DNA of 35,784 nt from NCBI GenBank assembly GCA_041745535.1, contig JBGTIS010000378.1, positions 1 to 35,784 on the forward strand, given 5' to 3'. The position numbers and the translations under genes are program-made. This document shows positions 25,231-32,944 of the stretch, piece by piece (position 1 is the first letter of the stretch; every line of letters starts with the position of its first letter). The stretch comes from JBGTIS01 sp041745535. Its GTDB lineage: Bacteria > Bacteroidota > Bacteroidia > Cytophagales > Cyclobacteriaceae. The notes beneath the pieces were generated by a model that was not told the DNA's origin, searched no databases, and was given only the letters and a program-made list of their open reading frames with translations.

Positions 25231-25249
25231 ATTACATTTGTAATGTAAT
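25231..25249 (+). promoter_or_regulatory. 19-base perfect palindrome overlapping a -7 box (site 2)
   Basis: ATTACATTTGTAATGTAAT has perfect 8-base arms around TGT. A shifted symmetry gives ATTACA-TT-TGTAAT with a TACAnnTGTA core at 25233-25242. The first eight bases of that core, TACATTTG, match the Bacteroidota -7 box exactly, so a bound protein would block the promoter. The expected transcript starts near 25248 and runs into the 67-residue gene at 25322. Confidence 0.5.
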
Positions 25250-25258
25250 GAGTAGCTG

Positions 25259-25273
25259 TTCTGTTTTACAGAA
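25259..25273 (+). other. Small hairpin in the leader of the 67-residue gene
   Basis: TTCTGT-TTT-ACAGAA gives six perfect pairs, extendable by two G-U pairs in RNA. It lies just downstream of the predicted start near 25248, inside a leader of roughly 75 bases. It may affect mRNA stability or be chance. Confidence 0.35.
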
Positions 25274-25321
25274 TGTTTACAAGTAGTCAGTATTTAGAAA
25301 TATCAACTAAATAGAAAGAAT

Positions 25322-25525
25322 ATGAAGGAGAACAAAAGAGAGGAACTGATCACACGGATCAAAACCTTAAATGCCGAACTTGAACATTTACTGCAACTTC
25401 TGAGCACTAAAGTGAAGGTTGTTAATTCAGTAACCAATTCGAACGAACCGAAACCTGAACTTGACAACCGCGGATTTATGACTATTGAAAGACTTCTGAC
25501 TTATTCCAGAGTTTATCTGAATTAA
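25322..25525 (+). CDS. Hypothetical protein, 67 residues, coiled-coil N-terminus
   Basis: I do not recognise a family. Residues 5-35 form a probable amphipathic helix or short coiled coil with regularly spaced Leu/Ile (ELITRIKTLNAELEHLLQLL). A polar linker with NSNEPKPELDNRG follows, then FMTIERLLTYSRVYLN. The last segment slightly resembles the start of an AlpA/excisionase-type HTH (FLTxxE-type), which would make this a shortened member; that is only a guess. The ATG at 25322 follows an A-rich stretch without an SD. The upstream region has operator-like palindromes and a -7 box, which supports a real, regulated gene. Confidence 0.6.
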   Translation: MKENKREELITRIKTLNAELEHLLQLLSTKVKVVNSVTNSNEPKPELDNRGFMTIERLLTYSRVYLN

Positions 25526-25564
25526 GCAATCCAATGCCTATGTAACAACTATACTTAACAAATA

Positions 25565-26872
25565 CTATTCAATTCGCTTAATATTTGCACCTAACGCTTG
25601 TAGACGGGTATCAATTAATTGGTACCCTCTATCTATTTGCTCGCTGTTATAAATACGGCTGGTACCATTCGCGGAAAGCGCGGCAATAAGCAATGCAACT
25701 CCCGCACGGATATCGGGTGAAGTCATAGAAATACCCCGTAATGGATATTTGCGGTCTAAACCAATTACGGTAGCCCGGTGAGGATCGCATAAAATAATCT
25801 GAGCGCCCATATCAATAAGTTTATCTACAAAGAAAAGCCTACTCTCAAACATCTTCTGATGGATCAGTACCGTTCCCTTTGCCTGCGTAGCTACTACTAA
25901 TAAAATGCTAAGTAAATCAGGGGTTAATCCTGGCCAGATCGCATCAGCTATGTTCATAATAGAACCGTCTATAAAAGTTTCTATTTCATAGCTGTCATTA
26001 TCATACACCCGGATATCGTCGCCAGAAATTGAGAAGTTAATGCCCAACTTAGCAAAAGTGTCAGGAATAAGTCCTAATTGATCTACCTGCACGTTTTTAA
26101 TAGTAATATCAGAGTTAGTCATAGCTGCTAAACCGATAAAGCTTCCTACCTCTATCATATCGGGTAGCATAGTATGCTCGGTACCTTTTAAAGAACTTAC
26201 TCCTTCTATACGTAAAAGATTTGAGCCAATGCCGCTGATTTTGGCACCCATCCGATTAAGCATACGAGAAAGTTGCTGAATGTAGGGCTCACAGGCAGCA
26301 TTGTAAATGGTGGTTAATCCTTCGGCCATTACCGCAGCTAAAATAATGTTGGCTGTGCCTGTTACACTTGCTTCTTCCAACAACATGTAGCAACCTTTAA
26401 GCTTATCAACCTCTACACTGTAGAATCCGGATTCTTCATTGTAAATAAATTTGGCTCCCAGTTTCTGAAAACCTGTAAAGTGGGTATCCAACCTACGGCG
26501 GCCAATTTTATCGCCACCGGGACGTGGAATTTTACCTTTACCAAAACGTGCTAATAATGGTCCCAGAATCATAATAGATCCCCGCAATGAACCCGCCTGT
26601 GATTTGAATTCCTTAGTTTCCAGATATGACAAATCAATATTTCGAGCTGTGAAGGTGTAGGATTCCTGACCAATTTTATTGACCACCACGCCTAAAGATT
26701 CCAGTAATTCAATAAGTTTGATTACATCTCTGATGGCAGGTACTTTATTAATTGTAACGTTTTCCGGAGTAAGTAATACAGCGCATAATATTTCAAGTGC
26801 TTCATTTTTAGCACCCTGAGGAATTATCTGGCCTTTGAGTTTGTGCCCACCTTCAACAACAAATGAGGTCAT
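25565..26872 (-). CDS. murA: UDP-N-acetylglucosamine 1-carboxyvinyltransferase, Cys-to-Asp active site
   Basis: First committed step of peptidoglycan synthesis: adds enolpyruvate from PEP to UDP-GlcNAc. The 435 residues fold as two similar domains. The active-site loop reads RPGGDKIGRRRLDTHF, with Asp at residue 121 where E. coli has Cys115. Asp at this site keeps activity but prevents covalent attack by fosfomycin, as known in Mycobacterium and Chlamydia, so the enzyme is predicted to be resistant. Other conserved parts include the N-terminal GGHKLKGQIIPQGAKNEAL. It follows the DUF4290 gene by 64 bases, a common pairing in Bacteroidota. Confidence 0.96.
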   Translation of the reverse strand: MTSFVVEGGHKLKGQIIPQGAKNEALEILCAVLLTPENVTINKVPAIRDVIKLIELLESLGVVVNKIGQESYTFTARNIDLSYLETKEFKSQAGSLRGSIMILGPLLARFGKGKIPRPGGDKIGRRRLDTHFTGFQKLGAKFIYNEESGFYSVEVDKLKGCYMLLEEASVTGTANIILAAVMAEGLTTIYNAACEPYIQQLSRMLNRMGAKISGIGSNLLRIEGVSSLKGTEHTMLPDMIEVGSFIGLAAMTNSDITIKNVQVDQLGLIPDTFAKLGINFSISGDDIRVYDNDSYEIETFIDGSIMNIADAIWPGLTPDLLSILLVVATQAKGTVLIHQKMFESRLFFVDKLIDMGAQIILCDPHRATVIGLDRKYPLRGISMTSPDIRAGVALLIAALSANGTSRIYNSEQIDRGYQLIDTRLQALGANIKRIE

Positions 26873-26936
26873 ACGAAAAAAATAATAGATGAAAAATAAA
26901 ATTTATTATAACTAAAAAAATCACAGGTTCCCGCGT

Positions 26937-27557
26937 TTACTTGTTTCGCTTCTTAGCGGATCCGCGCCGGTTTTTATTACTATTAGAACGATTCTTATTA
27001 TTTGCACTATCAAAAAGGTTGCCGCCCGCAACTTCTTCTAAAGAAATATCCAATTTATATTTAGAAAGCTCACGTATGTTTTGTACGATAACCTCATTAT
27101 CTACATTCTCTTTGTTCCAGGTTCCGTAAAAACTTTTCATCAGTTTTCCTATTGAAATGACAGCGGCTTTTTGTTCCTCCTTATCCTCAATAGCTGCTGC
27201 TTTTTCAAGAAGCATCTCAATATTTTTACCATAATGTTTGTACCGGATGGGTTCTTGGTGATAGGGCACTCTGTCTGGCTTTTTCAGTAAAATTTCCTCT
27301 GTAGGAACAGGAAAAGGGCTTTCTACATCCAATATAAAATTTGACATAATGTAAAGGTCGTCCCATAATTTCTGCGTACTTTCCATCCCTTCCTTCACAT
27401 CAGGATTCAACTGGCGCATCAATTCTATTAAGGTATAAGCATAGCGGGTTCTTTTCTCACGGTCTTCCACTGTGGGAAGATATTCAACCAGTTTTTGAAT
27501 ATTCCTGCCATATTCTTTAAGAATAAGTTTTGATTTACTTGTGTTATATTCGTCCAT
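26937..27557 (-). CDS. DUF4290 domain protein
   Basis: A 206-residue, helical, soluble protein with no signal peptide. It begins with the DUF4290 pattern (LILKEYGRNIQKLVEYLPT) and contains a similar segment again near residues 105-125 (IRYKHYGKNIEMLLEKA), hinting at an internal duplication. It ends in a strongly basic Asn/Lys/Arg/Ser tail of about 25 residues that could contact nucleic acid. The family is essentially limited to Bacteroidota and of unknown function. It regularly lies just before murA, as here, and follows the uvrD-type gene by 55 bases. Confidence 0.88.
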   Translation of the reverse strand: MDEYNTSKSKLILKEYGRNIQKLVEYLPTVEDREKRTRYAYTLIELMRQLNPDVKEGMESTQKLWDDLYIMSNFILDVESPFPVPTEEILLKKPDRVPYHQEPIRYKHYGKNIEMLLEKAAAIEDKEEQKAAVISIGKLMKSFYGTWNKENVDNEVIVQNIRELSKYKLDISLEEVAGGNLFDSANNKNRSNSNKNRRGSAKKRNK

Positions 27558-27612
27558 ATTATTCAGATATTAGTTAGTTCAAATAGTTTTTTTATTGCTT
27601 AAATGTATTGTG

Positions 27613-29901
27613 TTAGTTATTGTCATGAATTTTGAGTTTGGCAAAGCTAAGTAACAAGGTTTTCTCGCCGAAGTTATCAAAATTGACTTTTGCCTTTTTA
27701 TTCGCGCCTTGTATTTCTATGTCTTTTACAACCCCGAAACCAAATTTCGGATGTTCAACTTTCATGCCTGCCATTAATTTACTGGTATCGCTGGGAGTAA
27801 AATCTGCCGAAGGCTTGTAATTACTTTGTACAACAGGTTCCTTTCTGAAATTTTTACGCAAACCCGATATACCACTGAACATAGGTTGCTCAGGAGCGTT
27901 TTTTTCCGCTTTAGCCCATACCGAAAAAGATCCTCGAGTATCGGTAGCACTCATTCTTTTGTTCACCATTACATAAGCCGGATCAATTTCTTCTAAAAAC
28001 CGGCTGGGTTCACAATTTTTCAGGCGCCCAAACCGGTAGCGAGTTAGCGCATACGATAGTGTTATTTTATTTTTAGCCCTGGTTAATGCTACATAAAACA
28101 ATCGCCTTTCTTCCTCAAGTTCTCTGCGGCTACTTAACATCATTTGAGAAGGAAATAAATCTTCCTCCATGCCCACCACATACACATAAGGAAATTCCAG
28201 CCCTTTGGCAGAATGAATGGTCATGAGAGTTACCATGTCCTGATCTGCGTTTTTATCCTCATCAATGGTAGTTAATAACGCGATTTCCTGTAAAAAAGCG
28301 CTGAGCGTCTTATCATCATTTTCCTGATTGTCAACGAATTCTTTAATAGCATTCAGCAATTCCTGTACGTTCTCATAGCGGTTTAGTCCTTCTATGGTTT
28401 TATCTTCATACAGCTCTTTTAATAAGCCGGAAGCTTTCGCGATATGGGCCGCGGCACCAAAGGCATCCTGTCTTTTAACCTGAAGCTCAAATCCTTTGAT
28501 CATATCCGCGAATTGCACTACAGCACTGGCTGCTCTGCCAGGCAAAAAACTTTCTGCATTAGCAAGTGTTTCACCCAAAGAAATTTGATTTTCAGTTGCG
28601 GATAGCACAATTTTATCTACTGTAGTGGGGCCAATCCCCCGCTTGGGTAAATTAATAATTCGGCGGAGTGCCTGCTCATCGTTCTGGTTAATTACAAAAC
28701 GCAGATAACCTACGATATCTTTAATTTCCTTTCGTTGGTAAAAAGAAAGACCGCCAACTACCTTATACTTTATATTGTGTCGCCTTAAAGCTTCTTCCAT
28801 GGCTCTGGATTGGCTGTTGGTACGGTACAAAATCGCGAAATCCTTATACTGCAGGTAGTAGTTCGACTTATCTTCAAATATAGAAGTGGCCACCAGCTTC
28901 CCTTCTTCGTGGTCGGAAGTGGCTTTGATCAGTTCTACCAGAGCACCTTCGTCATTGGCCGTCCAGACGTTCTTTTTAAGTTGCGCTTTATTTTTACTGA
29001 TGATGGAATTAGCCGCATTTACAATATTTTTGGTAGAGCGATAATTCTGCTCCAGCTTAAAAACTTTAAGGTCGTTATAATCTTTCTCAAAATTGAGAAT
29101 ATTCTCAATATCAGCACCCCGAAAAGCGTATATACTTTGGGCATCATCACCTACCACACATATATTTTGCCGCACTGCCGAAAGTTTTTTGGTAATCAGG
29201 TACTGTGAGAAATTGGTATCCTGAAACTCATCAACCAGCACGTAATGGAACCGATGCTGATATTTATTAAGCACATCAATATGTTCTCTGAAAAGCACAT
29301 TAGTATTAAACAGCAAGTCATCAAAATCCATTGCATCAGACCTAAAACAGCGTTCTACATAACTTTTGTAAATTTTACCCATGTGAGGTTTGCCCACACT
29401 CTGATCTTCTGAAAGAAAAACCGGATTATCCAGATATTCTCTCCAGGATATCAGCCGATTTTTTGCTGCCGAAATACGGTTCAATACCACATTTGGTTTA
29501 TATACTTTGTCATCCAAGCTAAAATCTTTTATAATAGATTTAATCAACGATTTGGAGTCATCGGTATCGTAAATGGTAAAGTTGCTTGAATAGCCAAGGC
29601 GATCGGCTTCTGATCTTAAAATCCGGGCAAATACCGAGTGAAATGTGCCCATCCATAAGTTTCTGGCTTCCGTACCTACTACCTCCTCAATTCGTTTCCG
29701 CATTTCGTTGGCAGCTTTATTGGTGAAAGTTAAAGCCAGAATATTAAAAGGATCTACTTTCTTTTCCTGAATGAGGTAGGCTATTCTGTAAGTAAGCACA
29801 CGCGTTTTTCCAGAACCTGCACCGGCAATTACCATAGATGGCCCTTCTGAGTTAATTACTCCTTCAAGTTGTGCGTCATTCAAGTTTTTCAGGTAATCCA
29901 T
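27613..29901 (-). CDS. UvrD/PcrA-type 3'-5' DNA helicase
   Basis: Superfamily 1A helicase of 762 residues for nucleotide excision, mismatch repair or fork maintenance. Walker A AGAGSGKT lies at residues 26-33, DEFQDTN near 224, GDDAQSIYAFRGA after it, then MTIHSAKGLEFPYVYVVG and the arginine-bearing RRLFYVALTRAK. A C-terminal Tudor-like domain (VEHPKFGFGVVKDIEI) resembles that of PcrA, which contacts RNA polymerase. It is probably followed by DUF4290 and murA in one transcript. UvrD and PcrA names are used interchangeably for this type, so no symbol is given. Confidence 0.95.
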   Translation of the reverse strand: MDYLKNLNDAQLEGVINSEGPSMVIAGAGSGKTRVLTYRIAYLIQEKKVDPFNILALTFTNKAANEMRKRIEEVVGTEARNLWMGTFHSVFARILRSEADRLGYSSNFTIYDTDDSKSLIKSIIKDFSLDDKVYKPNVVLNRISAAKNRLISWREYLDNPVFLSEDQSVGKPHMGKIYKSYVERCFRSDAMDFDDLLFNTNVLFREHIDVLNKYQHRFHYVLVDEFQDTNFSQYLITKKLSAVRQNICVVGDDAQSIYAFRGADIENILNFEKDYNDLKVFKLEQNYRSTKNIVNAANSIISKNKAQLKKNVWTANDEGALVELIKATSDHEEGKLVATSIFEDKSNYYLQYKDFAILYRTNSQSRAMEEALRRHNIKYKVVGGLSFYQRKEIKDIVGYLRFVINQNDEQALRRIINLPKRGIGPTTVDKIVLSATENQISLGETLANAESFLPGRAASAVVQFADMIKGFELQVKRQDAFGAAAHIAKASGLLKELYEDKTIEGLNRYENVQELLNAIKEFVDNQENDDKTLSAFLQEIALLTTIDEDKNADQDMVTLMTIHSAKGLEFPYVYVVGMEEDLFPSQMMLSSRRELEEERRLFYVALTRAKNKITLSYALTRYRFGRLKNCEPSRFLEEIDPAYVMVNKRMSATDTRGSFSVWAKAEKNAPEQPMFSGISGLRKNFRKEPVVQSNYKPSADFTPSDTSKLMAGMKVEHPKFGFGVVKDIEIQGANKKAKVNFDNFGEKTLLLSFAKLKIHDNN

Positions 29902-30108
29902 CTTTTATAGGTTTGGTATACAACTTACAAAGCGTGTATGTTGATTACAAGATCAATGGAATAAAGTTATGCAAATAAATTTTCTGCCTGAATTAAAAAA
30001 CAAATAGTTAGTCAATCCTGATTCCTTAGAAATTTAGTTAATAGGATAACAAAAAATATTAAGAAGAAATTGCAGAAGTTCGTATTTCAGGAACGGGAAA
30101 TAATATGC

Positions 30109-31098
30109 TTAACTATTTATCGGGACCTTATTCAGAATTGATTTTATAATATCCGAAGTGGAAACTCCATCAGCTTCGGCTTCATAATTTAATAAAATAC
30201 GATGATTGAACACATCGTTTGTTACTTCTTTTATATCTTCTGGCAACACATAATCTCTATTATCAAAATAAGCAATGGCTTTTGCCGCGATATTGAGGTT
30301 AATACTGGCTCGGGGCGAAACGCCAAACTGAATATAGTTGGCTTCGTCTGTCAGTTTGTACTCTTTCGCGTTTCGCGTAGCGAATACCAGCTCAATAATA
30401 TATTTTTCTAACGATTCAGAGATGGTTACCATATTAATTTCATCTCTGATGGCAAAAATATCTTCTTTAGTAAGTATAGACCTCAGGTTACCATGAAATG
30501 ACATATTAGACATGCGGCGCATTATCTCCAGTTCATTTTCTTTACTCGGATAATCCACATATACTTTCATCATAAAGCGGTCTACCTGAGCTTCCGGTAG
30601 GGGATAAGTTCCTTCCTGATCTACCGGATTCTGGGTGGCTAATACCAGAAAAGGGCGATCTAACTGAAAGGTAGTTTCTCCAATGGTTACCTGCTTTTCC
30701 TGCATAGCTTCAAGCAATGCGGATTGTACTTTAGCGGGCGACCGGTTTACCTCATCTGCCAGAATAAGGTTGGAAAAAATAGGGCCCTTTTTTACTTCAA
30801 AAGAAGATTTCTGCTGATTATATATCATGGTTCCGATCAAATCGGAAGGTAGTAAGTCTGGAGTGAATTGTATTCTGTGAAAATCCAGGTGTAAAACTTT
30901 GGCAAGTGTGTTTACCGTTAGGGTTTTAGCAAGGCCAGGTACGCCTTCCAATAATATATGCCCTTGTGTAAAAAGACCAATTAACAGTCTGTTTACCATA
31001 TATTCCTGCCCTACAACTACCTTTCCTACTTCCTCAAAAACCTGATTAATTTTATACTGATTGTCTTTTTGAATGTCTGTATTGACTTTTTCTTCCAT
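30109..31098 (-). CDS. MoxR-family AAA+ ATPase
   Basis: Chaperone-like AAA+ ATPase of 329 residues. Walker A is GVPGLAKT at residues 52-59, Walker B is LILADEVNRSP, and sensor 1 lies in LATQNPVDQEGTYPLPEAQVDRF, all typical of MoxR. MoxR proteins usually sit beside DUF58 and VWA-domain genes and help to mature or activate them. Here no such partner is adjacent: upstream is a DUF368 gene, downstream a 207-base gap and a helicase. A promoter box overlapped by an inverted repeat precedes it. Confidence 0.92.
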   Translation of the reverse strand: MEEKVNTDIQKDNQYKINQVFEEVGKVVVGQEYMVNRLLIGLFTQGHILLEGVPGLAKTLTVNTLAKVLHLDFHRIQFTPDLLPSDLIGTMIYNQQKSSFEVKKGPIFSNLILADEVNRSPAKVQSALLEAMQEKQVTIGETTFQLDRPFLVLATQNPVDQEGTYPLPEAQVDRFMMKVYVDYPSKENELEIMRRMSNMSFHGNLRSILTKEDIFAIRDEINMVTISESLEKYIIELVFATRNAKEYKLTDEANYIQFGVSPRASINLNIAAKAIAYFDNRDYVLPEDIKEVTNDVFNHRILLNYEAEADGVSTSDIIKSILNKVPINS

Positions 31099-31119
31099 GC
31101 TTAAATGTTTAAATGGAAT

Positions 31120-31137
31120 TTTGCGGAAAACCGCAAA
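31120..31137. promoter_or_regulatory. Perfect inverted repeat overlapping the moxR promoter
   Basis: On the minus strand the sequence is TTTGCGG-TTTT-CCGCAAA, with 7-base perfect arms and a 4-base centre. Its first four bases are the TTTG of the -7 box. The predicted transcription start falls inside it, so it is more likely a protein-binding site than an RNA hairpin; no T run follows, so it is not a terminator. Confidence 0.5.
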
Positions 31138-31141
31138 GATA
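31134..31141 (-). promoter_or_regulatory. Candidate -7 box for the MoxR gene
   Basis: On the minus strand this reads TATCTTTG, an exact TAnnTTTG match 35 bases before the ATG at 31098. The -33 position is poor. Confidence 0.45.
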
Positions 31142-31149
31142 GCAATAAT

Positions 31150-32106
31150 TTATACTGCTTTGGTTGTTTTCTTATTGCTTTCCGCTATTTTTTCCAATAT
31201 TACTACGATACCTATACCCAATGCCATAAAAAGTAATGCCTGCATAATAAAAGGATCCTGTCCGGTTGTATCCAAAAACTCTGTGGGCATCACATTTTCA
31301 GTGAGAAAAGGTTTTTGTTCACCGTGGCTGTCAAGGCGGTAAGCAGTAATCAACTTCCATGGCCAAATTTTATTTAACGAACCGATCATAAAGCCCGCCA
31401 GCAGGCTTACCGCTGCATCATGGTACCTGTCGAGAAGCCAGGAAACCACTCTTGAAAAGCTCAGTAAACCTACTACGCAACCAATAGCAAACACAGCAAT
31501 TATCAGAACATTAAAATCTCTTACTGCTTCAATAATGTAGGCATATTTTCCTAAAATGAGTAGAATAAAGCTACCTGAAATTCCTGGTAAAATCATGGCA
31601 CAAATTGCGATGGCGCCGCTTATAAAAACAAACCAGAGGGCATTTGGGGTTTCAGCAGGTGTAGCAATGGTTATAAAAAAAGCGATGCCAATTCCTAATA
31701 ATCCAAATAGCACAATAGGAACATTCCAATGCTTAATTTCCCGTGCTACAGAGAATGAGGCGATTACTACTAAACCAAAAAAGAAAGACCATAACTGAAT
31801 GGGGTGATTTTCTAATAAAAAAGAAATTAATTTGGCAAGGGAAAGAATACTAAGCAGAATGCCACTTAGTAAAACTATCAGAAAATTTCCATTTATATGC
31901 TTCCATAGCGCTGCTAGTTGAAAACGGCTAAGCAACCGCACCGCTTCCGCATCAATTGAGCTAATTGATTTTAGTAGTTCTTCATAAATCCCGGTAATAA
32001 AGGCTATGGTTCCCCCTGATACTCCAGGCACAATATCCGCGCCTCCCATTGCTACCCCTTTTAAAAAAAGTTTGGAATAATCCTTAATACTTCGTGTCGC
32101 AGGCAT
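31150..32106 (-). CDS. DUF368 membrane protein, candidate undecaprenyl-phosphate translocase
   Basis: A 318-residue protein with about eight to ten membrane helices. The family hallmark GVAMGGADIVPGVSGGTIAFITGIYEE (given here only by its core GGADIVPGVSGGT) lies near residues 21-33, and a second copy of the motif, AICAMILPGISGSFILLILG, is near residues 167-186, indicating an internal repeat. DUF368 proteins (PopT) were shown in other bacteria to help return undecaprenyl phosphate across the inner membrane for reuse in cell-wall synthesis. This gene lies 61 bases after comA and 51 bases before moxR on the same strand. Confidence 0.88.
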   Translation of the reverse strand: MPATRSIKDYSKLFLKGVAMGGADIVPGVSGGTIAFITGIYEELLKSISSIDAEAVRLLSRFQLAALWKHINGNFLIVLLSGILLSILSLAKLISFLLENHPIQLWSFFFGLVVIASFSVAREIKHWNVPIVLFGLLGIGIAFFITIATPAETPNALWFVFISGAIAICAMILPGISGSFILLILGKYAYIIEAVRDFNVLIIAVFAIGCVVGLLSFSRVVSWLLDRYHDAAVSLLAGFMIGSLNKIWPWKLITAYRLDSHGEQKPFLTENVMPTEFLDTTGQDPFIMQALLFMALGIGIVVILEKIAESNKKTTKAV

Positions 32107-32167
32107 AAAAAACCAGATTACGGCTGATAAAATTCATACTATTTTTTGTCATGTTTTTTAGAAATCT

Positions 32168-32944
32168 TTATTCAATCCGCAAATTTTTGTCGATGAATAA
32201 ATTAAAAGTATCACCCCTTAGTCCTAATCGAGTAGTTTCCAGGGGAATTATTTCATGAGGAGCAATGTTGCCTAAATTTACATTGGGGCCCAATAGTTTT
32301 ATGAACCACACCTGCTGTTCTTTTTGGGGGGCTTCCCAAATAATTTTCTCAAATGGAATTTTAGTAAGAATTTCTTCTACCAAACCTGATCTGACTTCGC
32401 CCGTTGACCGAAATAACCCTACATTACCTCCTTCTCTGGCTTCGCCAATCACCTTCCAAGCTCCCGCATCCAGTTCCAGTTGCATCAGTTCAATCCACTT
32501 GTAGGGAGGCATAATCTTTTCCGCGTCTTTTGATCCTACTTCTGAAAGTACCGTTACCTGTTCGGTAAGCTTTCGGATAAATTCGCATTTTTTTTGATGG
32601 TTCATATCAATAGAACCATCCGATACCTCAGCATATGATAGTGCATATGTATCTAAAATTCTTCTGTAATCATCAAATTGATTTCTGACAATGAATGCCT
32701 CGAAAAGGGTGCCACCAAAATAGGTAGGGATACCCGCATCGCTATATATTTTTATTTTTTCTTTCAGATTGGGAGTAACATAAGAAGTAGCCCATCCTAA
32801 TTTGATAATGTCAACATAATCGCCTGAATTGCTAATAAAATCTTCGGCTTCTCTAATGCTTAATCCTTTGTCCATAGCCATGGTATAACCATGGGCGCGG
32901 GGTTTTTGCGTTCTTTCAGGAACATTGCTTATACTATAATTCAT
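32168..32944 (-). CDS. comA: Phosphosulfolactate synthase (ComA)
   Basis: Adds sulfite to phosphoenolpyruvate to give (R)-2-phosphosulfolactate. The 258 residues form the family's TIM barrel, with KLGWATSYVTPNLKEKI near residue 48, YFGGTLFEAF, VSDGSIDM, VLSEVGSKD and VIGEAREGGNVGLF in order. The start overlaps the stop of the upstream TPR gene by one base (TAATG), so translation is coupled. ComB, the next enzyme, is at 13433-14152. In Bacteroidota the sulfolactate produced could feed cysteate for sulfonolipids; that is an inference. Confidence 0.92.
   Translation of the reverse strand: MNYSISNVPERTQKPRAHGYTMAMDKGLSIREAEDFISNSGDYVDIIKLGWATSYVTPNLKEKIKIYSDAGIPTYFGGTLFEAFIVRNQFDDYRRILDTYALSYAEVSDGSIDMNHQKKCEFIRKLTEQVTVLSEVGSKDAEKIMPPYKWIELMQLELDAGAWKVIGEAREGGNVGLFRSTGEVRSGLVEEILTKIPFEKIIWEAPQKEQQVWFIKLLGPNVNLGNIAPHEIIPLETTRLGLRGDTFNLFIDKNLRIE

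Larger units (their letters stand above)
24954..25321. other. AT-rich intergenic region with clustered inverted repeats
   Basis: About 370 bases with no gene, between the divergent glyA and the 67-residue gene. It holds four inverted repeats: 25083-25106, 25112-25144, 25231-25249 and 25259-25273. Two carry the core TACAnnTGTA, and one of these coincides with a -7 box. It looks like a regulatory region. Strong AT bias makes some palindromes expected by chance. Confidence 0.6.
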
